From positions 1,943,191 through 2,007,190 of the forward strand of contig OZ025218.1 of the NCBI GenBank assembly GCA_964019055.1: a stretch of 64,000 bases of DNA. The letters run 5' to 3'. The notes beneath the pieces were generated by a model. The model made no database searches, was not told where the DNA came from, and was given only the letters and a program-made list of their open reading frames with translations. This stretch comes from Anthopleura xanthogrammica (taxonomy: Eukaryota; Cnidaria; Anthozoa; Actiniaria; Actiniidae). Positions 43,842 to 56,100 of this stretch are shown piece by piece. Within the stretch, counting starts at the first letter, position 1. Each line of letters begins with the position of its first letter. The position numbers were made by a program, and so were the translations under genes.

Positions 43842-44110
43842 TAAGCCCGAAAAACATGTTCTACTTATAAAACTAATTGTCCAACGAGTACTGAATCAGT
43901 AGACGTGTTCATTATGGAATGCGGGAGGCGCCTTAAATTGAATGTTGAATCTCGGAGATCTGAAGATGGAAAACAACTTCTTTATAACTCGCGTCTTTGT
44001 TGTACTAATAAATAATAATAACTTAATAATAAATACTAATAAACTAAAAAAACTCAATACCCTGCTACGCAGCTTAAAACTTGAATTTAGATGATACCGC
44101 TCATTATTAG

Positions 44111-44371
44111 AAATGCGGCGCATTTCATTCTTTGAAATTCCGCCAGAAGCAGCAGCTTAATAGCCCAATTTCGATATTCTACTTAAATGGTCATGCACAA
44201 AGCAATTCAAGACGAGGCTCCGGGGAAACAAAAGAATATATTAGGTTATTCCATTGTTTCCCCGGAGCCTCGTCTTGAATTGCTTTGTGCATGATCACTC
44301 AAGTAGAATATCAAAAGTGGGCTATTAAGCTGCCGATTCTGGCGGAATTTCAAAGGATGAAATGCCGCCGA
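44111..44371. repeat. Long foldback element (arms about 115 bp)
   Basis: GCACAAAGCAATTCAAGACG AGGCTCCGGGGAAAC pairs perfectly with its complement 30 bp downstream. The arms extend outward through GGTCATGCAC / GTGCATGATC, TAGCCCA / TGGGCTA and GAAATTCCGCCAGAA / TTCTGGCGGAATTTC to GCGGC(G)CATTTC ends. Confidence 0.9.
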
Positions 44372-44784
44372 TATATGCTTGACATGCAAACGCGCAGAGA
44401 ACAGATTTTGTCACGCTGTTTCGTATGCTGTGTCACGCACGCGTCACGCACTTGGTAACAGATTAATAAAATTCTTTAAACCTTTGTATCTGTTTAAAAT
44501 CTTTTTCTTTTAAACAATTTTTTCCTGTTCAGTACTACTAAAATTATGAAGCCATCACTGCCTGTCCTCCAACATGGCCTCCAGGTGGTAGTAGTCAGTG
44601 AGTAAGGCTACCTAGTCGTGTTACTTGAATTCTGACACGCCCGTATGGGGATGCAACAGAAGCCTTGCATGCTTATTTTTCTTTTTCCCCTTTTCAGTTC
44701 ATTCATTCATTTTTATTCCTTCTATCATTTTATCTTTCTTTTCTTTTCTTTTTACTTTCTGCTTTCCCCCTATTTTTCTTCCTC

Positions 44785-45127
44785 GACCATCCATCGCTTT
44801 CCTTGTTCTCAGTCTTCTTATCATTCCTTCCTTTCTTCCTCTTCACCCCTGTTTCCTCCAAGTTATTCATAAAGTAAGCCTGCTGTTAAATTATTCATAA
44901 GTAACGCTTCATACCAACTGAGCTCGTCAGACCCAATCTAGCTGTAATTTCTCGAACATCAACTTCTGTTCGTCTAAAATCTCTAAAATAACCGCACCAC
45001 TCCTGCGTTCTCTCTCAATTTATGGTATGAAAATTACGAAAGCGAGAAAGAATTTCATATTTTCTTGTTCAATAAGTCATTCTTGATTATCAAGTTAATA
45101 TATAAACCCGAACCGGTATTGGAGAGG
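44785..45127 (+). promoter_or_regulatory. Cassette B upstream region with TATA box
   Basis: A close duplicate of 31390-31722, including AATATATAAACCCGAA about 30 bp before the ATG at 45128. Each N-terminal cassette therefore has its own candidate core promoter. Confidence 0.55.
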
Positions 45128-48100
45128 ATGGTGACATCTTGGAGAAACGTCGTCTGTAAGAAATCCGTGTCTCGCACTACGATTATCTTGTCCTTGATCA
45201 TCTGTAGTCTACAGTCTGTTCAAGGTAAGTAAACTTAGAGCCTCACAGATAAACAGTCTGGAAGCCTTTATATTGTGTTATTATTCTTAAAATTCATAAA
45301 CTATCAAAATCTTTAAGAGATTATGGTTCATAAACACTAAGCTCAACATGTTTTGGTAAGCAGTTTTTCCAGGAATAAGGCATATCTGTAGCAATATTAA
45401 AAAAATCTACAAAAATATATAGTTTATCGTTTGATACGATTTACACCTTGGTAATCCTTCGAACAATATACAAACTGGTTGTTGACGTTTTTATTGACGA
45501 TATTTCTAGTTTTCTCGGTTCATTGGTTAAAATTGTTTTTTATTTGGTTAGTGCTTTTTTAACATGTCTTCCACAATTTAACCTATAACTTTCAAGCTAA
45601 AATACTAGATTTTAATAAAAACACTGAAATAAAATCTGAGCTGCATATGATATTTTGTATTTAGTAGTGTCATTGTTTTGAACCGACTAATTTTAAAATC
45701 CATTCTAAGAGTAATAGTTTTGAAAAAAAATCTCATTTTATTTCGCAAATTTGTAAGAATTTTCACAAATTTGGACTCCACTTTCTGTTTCGAAAGTACC
45801 GGAAAAAATAGCAATTATCTAAACTTGACTCATTCGATGAATATTTCCATAAATATACAGGAGTTCGTTGTATTTGAGCGGCTTCACAGCGACCCTTTTG
45901 AATAATGACTTTGTGAATCAAGAACTATAAATGTCTTGAATTATTCAACAGAAATCAACAAAAGAACTGAAGTTCCGCTCACTGCGTGATGTAGTATTCC
46001 CAGCCGCTAGACGTATGTTTAAAGAATAGATCAAGACACACCATGTTTTTCTAGCTCTTTCTTGAATTTATTACTTTTAAATATTCTATTTCTGGTTTGT
46101 CCATGTTTGGTAGTACACAACGATGCTTAAATTCAGTTTAGATTTTTCGTTTTTTTTTTAAATTCGATAAAACTTATCTTGAATTTAAAGCTTTTGAATT
46201 AATGAATGAATTAACGAGGAGACCTCATCACCCTTAGGGGCTTTTCATGAAGGACCTCAAATAAACACATAAATTTACAAATTATGAAAATGAAATATAC
46301 TTGAAAAAATAAAGTATAAAATATGTATTAATTCAAAATTTCAACCCTAGAAATTAAAATAAAAACTATATACAAATATACAAAAAAAAAAAAAACCAAG
46401 ATAAATCAAAATCTATAATAATAATGTCAAATAATAGTGAAATGATTTGTCTTAAATATTGCATAAGACGCCGAAGACTTAATGGAGTGAGGTAAAATAT
46501 TCCATTCTTTCAAAAACATATAACTCGACCTTGATTGACCCCAGTTAGTTTTTGCAAAAGGCAAAGCAATATCAGATTTACATTTAGTATTATGACTATG
46601 AACGTTTGGAAGAGAAATTTTGTTCCTTTCAACGTTGTACTAAAGGCTTATGATGTAATGCATTATGTTGGCAATGGTCCTGTTTTGTCGCTTAACAGTT
46701 TGAAGTGCGAAAATATAGGAATGAATGAACAGAATAGAATAGAAAAAAAAAAATTAGGGTCTTAATCGCACATCTAACAGGATATTAGCCATTCCGAAGT
46801 TTGAGGAAAAAACTGGGTCGAGTTGGCATTACAGTGCATTTTATTATTATTTGCGTTAAAATTTCGTCGTTATCTATAATATCACTTTCGTACTTTTGTT
46901 CACTGTCTCTTTTTAATTACAGGATTCAGTATTACAAATAGCGGTGACCTTAGCCTGTTCCAGATAGATGAAGAACTGCCAGTTGGTAAGCGTCTTGCTA
47001 ATATGGTAAAGGATGTATGAGTATAAAGAGCCATGAAATTCCTGATTTGCTTACGCCAAGTGCGTTAGTGATTGAAAAATGTAAGATAGCGTGACATGAC
47101 GTGATTTGATTATCACGACGCCGTATGTATCTCCAAGCATCGTGATTGGATGTATGGGGTTCTCACGTGACGTCTAGAAATCTCGTGATTAGATGTCGTC
47201 ACGTGTTGTGATTGGGTTAGAGTAGGTTTCACATGACTTTACTGGTTCTGTCACGCTACAGAGTTGACGACATTTGCTGAAACAATCACATGGAGTGAGA
47301 TCACTCAGCATTTGAAAATGTCCTGCCAAGTCACGGTCGCGTCACGGCACGTCCACCTTAAGTTTTTTTCATGGTTATGCAAAAGTTGCTCTGATAAATT
47401 ACTGTGGAGCCGGATTTTGTTCTTTCAAACGGTAAATCATTCGTTTATTGTCATTGTGAATGATTCCTTCTTCGTTTGATATTCCAGGGACTGTAATCAT
47501 TACTGCCATAACGAACCCGCCTGCAGATGGGTTCGAGTTGACAGACAACGCTGATGGTTACTTTGGCATCAACAGCACAACAGGAGAAGTATTCATACAG
47601 AAACGAATCGACAAAGAAGTGAGTAGGAAGCATTAATCTATGAATTATGTCTCGACTGTCCTCTTGTGGCGTGCGCTGCTACGGCGCTGTCTCTTCCCAT
47701 TGGAACTCAAGTCTTGGGTCAATGGTTTGATGCTTGGCTGCACCACATAAGGGAGTTGAATTTGTTTGATGTGTTGTTCTCTCCCTTGCCACGAGGGTTT
47801 TTCTCCGGGTTCTCTGGTTTTCCTCCCTCCATAAAAATCAACATATGAGTTGAATTTTGTTTGATGTGTTGTTCTCTCCCTTGTCATGACTGAGGGTTTT
47901 TCTCCAGGTTCTCTGGTTTTCCTCCCTCCATAAAAATCAACATATGAGTTGAATTTTGTTTGATGTGTTGTTCTCTCCCTTGTCATGACTGAGGGTTTTT
48001 CTCCAGGTTCTCTGGTTTTCCTCCCTCCATAAAAATCAACATATGAGTTGAATTTTGTTTGATGTGTTGTTCTCTCCCTTGTCATGACTGAGGGTTTTTC

Positions 48101-48738
48101 TCCAGGTTCTCTGGTGTTCCTCCCTCCTAAAAGAATCAAGATGCAGACCTGAGTTTGTTTGAAGTGTTGTATTCTGGATTCTCCAGGTTTTCTACTTCAG
48201 CATAATCAACTTCTATGTTCCAGTTGACCCCATTTATTTGGGTTACTTTTATTGCAATCTGTGTTTGGGGCATCATCGGCCATTTTTAGAAGATAAGACA
48301 TGCATTTCCAAACATTATATTTATACAATATAATCTCATATCTACATTGTCAACAGGTTGTAGGAAATACTCGTCCCTCGGCTACAGTCACAGCTCGTAG
48401 GGGTAGCTTAACGGTAAGACCATTCTACTCTCCCCGCCAAAATTAAAATTAAATTGCAGAATTATATCCATGACAGTTTGTCACTTGCCTGTGAGAGCAG
48501 GCAAGTGAGTAGTAAATCAGAGACATTAATGACGTCACTCCATCTTTTGCAAAACGGTTCTACAATGTTTCTATCAGTGAGGTACTACAAAATATGTCTC
48601 AACTGCTATTATCTCACTTAGACATTAAGTTGTTCATAGTCTATCTATTCTTTCCAACTTTCCCCAATATATCAATCCCATCCTATCTCCGCGTTCCATT
48701 TTATCCCATAAATCTATCCAACCTATCCCTTAACGATA

Positions 48739-48800
<62 letters not shown>

Positions 48801-48852
48801 CATGATGATCATGATCATGATCATGATGATGATGATGATGATGATCATGATG

Positions 48853-48885
<33 letters not shown>

Positions 48886-48913
48886 ATGATGACGACAACG
48901 ACGACGATGTTGA

Positions 48914-48947
<34 letters not shown>

Positions 48948-50073
48948 GGTGATGATGATGATGATGAGGAAGATGGTATTGATGATGATGATGATGTTTA
49001 TGATTATGATGCCGATGATGACGATGACGATGAAATGATGGTGATGATGACGGTGATGGTGATGATGAACAAATGAAATGATGATGGTGATGGCAATGGT
49101 AATGTCTATTTTATTCGTAATCTTGTTTATCGATGGTTTAATTTTCGTGTGCATTTCAAACAGAAAACATCCGTAGATAATCTGGTCTATACTGTCACAG
49201 CAGTCGACACAGAGACAGGTACAAACGGACAACAATTTGTAACGTATAAGATAACAAGTGGAAATGAGGTGAGAAGACATTCCTTCGTGATTCACTTTCG
49301 TTTGTATTATTTCTGTCATGCATTTTTTTACTAGAATATCTTCTCGTTCTTTCAGGATGGTTCGTTCTCAATAACACAATACGGTGGGGAGGTGAAAGTA
49401 TCACGTGAACAGGATTACGAAACCAAAACACATTACACGCTGAACATCACAGCACGGGTTGGTATTGAACCTTGTATAGCAGAAGAATTCCATCAGTTGC
49501 TCTTAACATTTTCAAAATAATAGAGATATCTAACTTTAGAAAAAACCTACTAATGGTCTATTTTTGGATTTTGCTTTAAACATTTTTCGAGCCCTGTGAT
49601 TGGCTGAGCTACTAGGGGTCTATTAGTGATAGACCTCTAGTAGGGAAAAGCGCCGGTTTTGAAAACCAAAAAAAATGTTTAAAGCAAAATCCAAAACTTT
49701 TTGCATCCTTTTATTGGACCGATTAGTAGGTTTTTACTAATACAATTAGACCTCTCGCCCTCATGGGCCTCATGGGCTATTGACTCGTAGACCATTCGGA
49801 CTCGAGGACTAATTGTTAAACCTTTTCTATGATGAACATTTTCCAACTTGTTTCCCTAGGATAAACCTGGTCTGAGTAACTGGACGATCTTGGAGATCAC
49901 TTTACGTGATGCAGATGACTTGCCTGCTAAGTTTACTGCGTTTATCTACACGGCTGAAGTCAGTGAAGACGCCTCATTGGTCAGTTGACTTTGAACAGTT
50001 GAAATTTATTAGCATCATTATTAACAGTATCAGTATTATCACTATGACCATCATCAACATTAATATCATCCTC

Positions 50074-50143
<70 letters not shown>

Positions 50144-53100
50144 CCATCATCATCATTATCATCAACAACAATAGCAACATCATCATCATCATCATCATCA
50201 TTATCATCAACAACAATAGCAACATCATCATCATCATCATCAGTCATTATTATTACTATGATCATCATCAACATCAATATCCTCCTCTTCATCATCATCA
50301 TCATTATCATCATCGCCATCATCATCATCATCAATATCATCATCATCATTATCATCACCACCATCATCATCATCATCATCATCGTCATCATCATCACTTT
50401 TTGTTTTTTGTTTTCTGGTTAACTGGATGACTTTTTCTGGGTGACTGGTTGACTCTGCTTTCTTTTCCAGGGCACAAGCATCGTACAAGTCGTTGCATTG
50501 GATCTTGATAAAGGCATCAACAGTACTGTCACGTATGGCATGGATCAAGGTAATCTAGAATGATCTTTTGAAATGCGCAAATAGTAAAGATGCTGGAAAA
50601 CTATCTCATCTAGGGAGGCGTATGACACTTCATGCCCCAAAAGCTGAAGCTCAATTCTGAACACTGTCAGTGGCTTTCCCATTTTGATCGGAATAGAATT
50701 CATGTCACGCCTTGTGATGCACATAAAGACCCCTTTCACATGAGTTGACGTCAAAGCAGCTCAATTTGGAGGACAAAACAAAATAATTCAATCTCCTGAG
50801 AATAAGCCTATTCACAGTTTAAGAATCGTTATCAGTGCGCATGCGATTTCATCATTGGAATTTCTCACCTTCTTTTGTTTAATGAAAAACAAAAGAAGGT
50901 TTAAACAAAAGAACGTGAGAAATTCGGGATAAAATCGCATGCGCACTGAAAACGATTCTTAAACTGTGAATAGGCTTATTGGAATCTATTTTTTTTTGGC
51001 ATCCAAATTGAGCTGCATTCCGACGTGCTGCAAGGTTTCTATACCACCTTTTTATTTTCCTTATTTTTCCCAGTAACCAATCCTTCAAGATTATTCATGA
51101 TAAACAACGTGACAGGGATGATATCACTGAACGGATCTCTGGACAGAGAATCTGTTTCTCAGTACAGTATACGTGTTCTGGTATGTACGACTAGTTACAG
51201 ATTTTTACTGATATACAATAAAGTTACAGTTGAAAAAATATACCGAAAATAATCAAAAGGCTCAAAGGATTTGCACTTGATTATCAGTTATATTGGGTGG
51301 CAAATATGATCATTTCTAAAATATAAATCAGAGCCCTATCAAAAGTAAATTTTACTTGACCTCGCATTTTTAATTAAATTGATTTATAATCTGATAATCA
51401 AGCAAGCAGTGGCTTTTAGTGAACCAATTCAGAACTAACTCATAATTGTCAGGCCAATTTGGCGGGAAAGGTCCACGTGACCTGTTCATGTTCGTTGCTA
51501 ACCTATTTTGCATACGTCGTTCTGACCGTTATCTTTCTATGACGTCATACAGGCATATTCGTCATATCCCGTGACTGATCACGCCACTGTTAACATCAAA
51601 GTGACAGACGCCAATGACAACAGACCTGTATTCACACAATCAATGTATCAAGGAACCGTGGTGGAGAACTTAGCAGCGGGAACGAGTGTGTTGAAAGTAG
51701 AAGCAACAGACAAGGACCAGGTAATGGAGTTTAGCGTGTTAGGCTTTGCGGGGGGGGGGGGGGGGGGGGAGGAAACCCTGAGAACACGAATCAAGGGAGT
51801 GACCTAATAAAGTCTATTGACATGTCATACCGAGTGCAGGAATAGATTCTGGGACCCCAAAGGTGAGAGGTGATTGCACTCATCGCTACGCCACCCAATC
51901 CTTTCTAAAAGGCGAAGGAGTCCATTACTTGTTGAACACAACTCCTAAGACCGTAACTCCCAGTCCTCCCGGGACTCGGGGATCACAAAATACCATCAGG
52001 CACTGCACTCAAATCTTAGGAACCAGAAAGGATTATTATTTGTATATTGCAACGAAACAAGAAAATGCTCAATTGTTCGTTTTAGTACACCATAATTTAC
52101 TCTCAGGCACAACCAGCCAACGTCACTCAAATTTAGTTGGCAAACTAACGACCTTTTTAATTATTTAAGGGAATCAATGCAGAACTACGCTACCACATCA
52201 CACCCGGTATTGATGCAAGTAAGTTTTCCGTCAACCATCAAACAGGTGTCGTATCAACAGCAACAAAACTTGACAGAGAAGAAAAACATTTGTATAACTT
52301 GACTGTTGTCGTGGAGGACATGAATGGTAATAGCACGATGGGCAACGTGTTCAATAACACTGCTACTGTATATATACATGTACAGGTAAGAAAAACCAAA
52401 CACCTATATTGATGAACCCTAATACATCCTCTGGGCTGATCGCAGTCAGGGCATGGCTAACTCACAGATAGAACCCTGAAACAACCTCTGGGCTGATCTA
52501 AGTCAGGGCATGGCTAACTCACAGATCGAACCCTGAAACAACCTCTGGGCTGATCTAAGTCAGGGCACGGCTAACTCACAGATCAAACCCTGAAACAACA
52601 TCTGGGCTGATCTAAGTCAGGGCACGGCTAACTCACAGATCGAACCCTGATACATCCTCTGGGCTGATCGCAGTCAGGGCATGGCTAACTCACAGATAGA
52701 ACCCTAATACATCCTCTGGGCTGATCGCAGTCAGGGCATGGCTAACTCACAGATAGAACCCTGAAACAACCTCTGGGCTGATCTAAGTCAGGGCATGGCT
52801 AACTCACAGATCGAACCCTGAAACAACCTCTGGGCTGATCTAAGTCAGGGCACGGCTAACTCACAGATTAAACCCTGAAACAACATCTGGGCTGATCTAA
52901 GTCAGGGCACGGCTAACTCACAGATCGAACCCTGATACATCCTCTGGGCTGATCGCAGTCAGGGCATGGCTAACTCACAGATAGAACCCTGATACATCCT
53001 CTGGGCTGATCGCAGTCAGGGCATGGCTAACTCACAGATCGAACCCTAATACATCCTCTGGGCTGATCGCAGTCAGGGCATGGTTAGCTCACAGATCGAA

Positions 53101-56100
53101 CCCTGAAACAACCTCTGGGCTGATCTAAGTCAGGGCACGGCTAACTCACAGATCGAACCCTAATACATCCTCTGGGCTGATCGCAGTCAGGGCATGGCTA
53201 ACTCACAGATAGAACCCTGATACATCCTCTGGGCTGATCGCAGTCAGGGCATGGCTAACTCACAGATCGAACCCTAATACATCCTCTGGGCTGATCGCAG
53301 TCAGGGCATGGTTAGCTCACAGATCGAACCCTGAAACAACCTCTGTGCTGATCTAAGTCAGGGTACGGCTACCTCACAGATCAAACCCTGAAACAACCTC
53401 TGTGCTGATCTAAGTCAGGGCACGGCTAACTCACAGATCAAACCCTGAAACAACATCTGGGCTGATCTAAGTCAGGGCACGGCTAACTCACAGATCGAAC
53501 CCTGATACATCCTCTGGGCTGATCGCAGTCAGGGCATGGCTAACTCACAGATAGAACCCTGATACATCCTCTGGGCTGATCGCAGTCAGGGCATGGCTAA
53601 CTCACAGATCGAACCCTAATACATCCTCTGGGCTGATCGCAGTCAGGGCATGGTTAGCTCACAGATCGAACCCTGAAACAACCTCTGGGCTGATCTAAGT
53701 CAGGGCACGGCTAACTCACAGATCGAACCCTAATACATCCTCTGGGCTGATCGCAGTCAGGGCATGGCTAACTCACAGATAGAACCCTGATACATCCTCT
53801 GGGCTGATCGCAGTCAGGGCATGGCTAACTCACAGATCGAACCCTAATACATCCTCTGGGCTGATCGCAGTCAGGGCATGGTTAGCTCACAGATCGAACC
53901 CTGAAACAACCTCTGTGCTGATCTAAGTCAGGGTACGGCTACCTCACAGATCAAACCCTGAAACAACCTCTGTGCTGATCTAAGTCAGGGCACGGCTAAC
54001 TCACAGATCGAACCCTGAAACAACCTCTGTGCTGATCTAAGTCAGGGCACGGCTACCTCACAGATCAAATTAGGATTTATAGGTTTTGGTTTTGCGGAAG
54101 GAAGCTTACGAAAACCGGACCCGGAGAAAACCCTCGAATCAACCTAACAAACTTTATTCGCATGTGATACCGAGTGTAGACATCGGTCCGAGATCCCGGA
54201 GGGGAAAGGCAAGTGCACTACCGCTACATATATAATTTCCCTTTTACTTTAAACAGGATGCCAATGACAACGCTCCTGTCTTCACCTCTCCATCATACAA
54301 TATCATCATCAACGAATCTATTGCTGTTGGCGCCAAAGTGATTCAGGTCGAGGCTAAAGACCCGGATGTAGATCAAGATATAGTGTATGTCATTACTGGT
54401 GGGAATGAACTGTCAAGGTTTCTGATCGATAGAAGAAGTGGAGCCATTTATATTAGAAGTGTTATTGACAGGGATCCACCTCGTAATGAGACAGCATTCA
54501 CTCTGCACGTGAGTCAGATAACAATGATCCCCTTCATAGTTCCTTGCGCCATCTTGAAAGGTAGTCGTGCCTTTGCATCGAAGCGAGACACGAGGTGACC
54601 TTGCAATGATAGAGACATATGTGAATAATTTTCCAAAGTGTTAAAAATCGAATCTAACATTGCAAGGTCACCTCATATCTTGCTTCGATGGAAAGGCAAA
54701 CCTACCTTTCAAGATGGCGCAGGGAACTTTGAATGGGTTATTTAAACGTAAAAATAGGCATTTAATTGTCATGAGCAAAATCTATTTTATTTTTTTTAGA
54801 AATTTCGTCTCTGTATTATTTGTAACCCTTGATCGACTAGTCTTCAGCAGTTTCCTTTCACTCTCTGCCTTATTTCTTTCCTCTACATTTCCTTTCCTTT
54901 CTTTTTCTTTTCTTCTCATCCATCCATCCATCCATCCATCAATTTTTCTTTCGTTCATCTATTCATCCATTTTTCATTCGTCATTTATTTATTCATCTTC
55001 TATTATTTGCAGGTAATAGCAATAGATGACAAAAATCATTTATTGAACTCCACTACAACTGTAAGTACTGCTTTTCTTCATCTGATATGCAAGATTGCTT
55101 AACTAGTTATCCTGTGATGCATGGGTTTCCTGTTTTCCTTGTATTTCTTTCTTGTTTACTTTCTACATTTTTATCTTCCTCGTATTTATTTCCAGGTAAA
55201 AGTGGTTGTAGATGACGTCAATGATAACCAGCCTCATTGCTCACAAGGTAATTTTATGATCCCCATGATACATTACCCCCTTAGCTTATACATTGACATC
55301 AAACTTAAGGCCCTTGTGAACCCTTTACCACAGGCATTGGTTTTCCCTTTTCCATATTAAAAATATTAAAATTCCATCAAGATCAAGGAAATTCGAATAA
55401 AAGTAACCTAGTGAATACTATTGCTTGCCGACAGCTACATCCTTGCATATTAGGGGTTTTAGTAGGGAGCTTAAGCATCGACGACGAAGCACACGACCAC
55501 GATGGAATAGATACGTCCCGGTTAAGAAATCACACAGTAAACGCACCAAAATTTAGTCTATATAGACCCCTTGCAGCACGTCGGAATGAAGCCCAATTTG
55601 GAGGGCAAAACAGTAGGTTCCAATTCTCAGAAGATTGAAATTATTTTGTTTTGCCCTCCAAATTGAGTTGCTCTGGCGTCACGTGCAAGGGGTCTATAAT
55701 ATATATTTTTGGAATTCTAACAAGAGGTTCTCAAAAAATACCTCTGCAGACAAAAAGAAAATAACTGTCAAACGTACATGAACGAACCGACTTCTGATCG
55801 TTCGTCGTCGTGTGTTACCTATTATTAACAAATTAACAAATTCCTATCTTTATCAGACCAATACAGTGCAAGTGTTCATGAAAACGCAACAGAAGGAACA
55901 ACTGTGATGTCATTGGTATGCAGTGACGTAGACACGGGGGATAACGCTCGCCTGACATACAAACTGGTCAGAGGTGCTGATAAGGTACGTAATTATAAGG
56001 TGCTGAAATAGAAAACAGTACATTCCACGTCAGTGAAAAAGACTGTGTGCCCCACCCTAAGATAGAAGAAGATAAATTTCGTTAATACTTTTTTTTATAA

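Noticed and set aside
47645..48139. Minus-strand repetitive frame with [14 protein letters not shown] units
   Set aside because: Translation of the 99-bp SINE-body tandem array; the same peptide-like units appear at other SINE copies and reflect the repeat.
48594..49319. Long Asp-, Met-, Ile- and His-rich reading frames on both strands
   Set aside because: They are translations of the (ATG)n/(GAT)n microsatellite in an intron; only the exon at 49164-49268 inside the span is real.
49906..50548. Ile/His-rich (+) and Asp/Met-rich (-) frames
   Set aside because: Products of the (ATC)n array between cadherin exons 8 and 9 of cassette B.
52420..54065. CRISPR-like array
   Set aside because: Units are contiguous 57-bp tandem repeats without unique spacers, in an intron of a eukaryotic gene.
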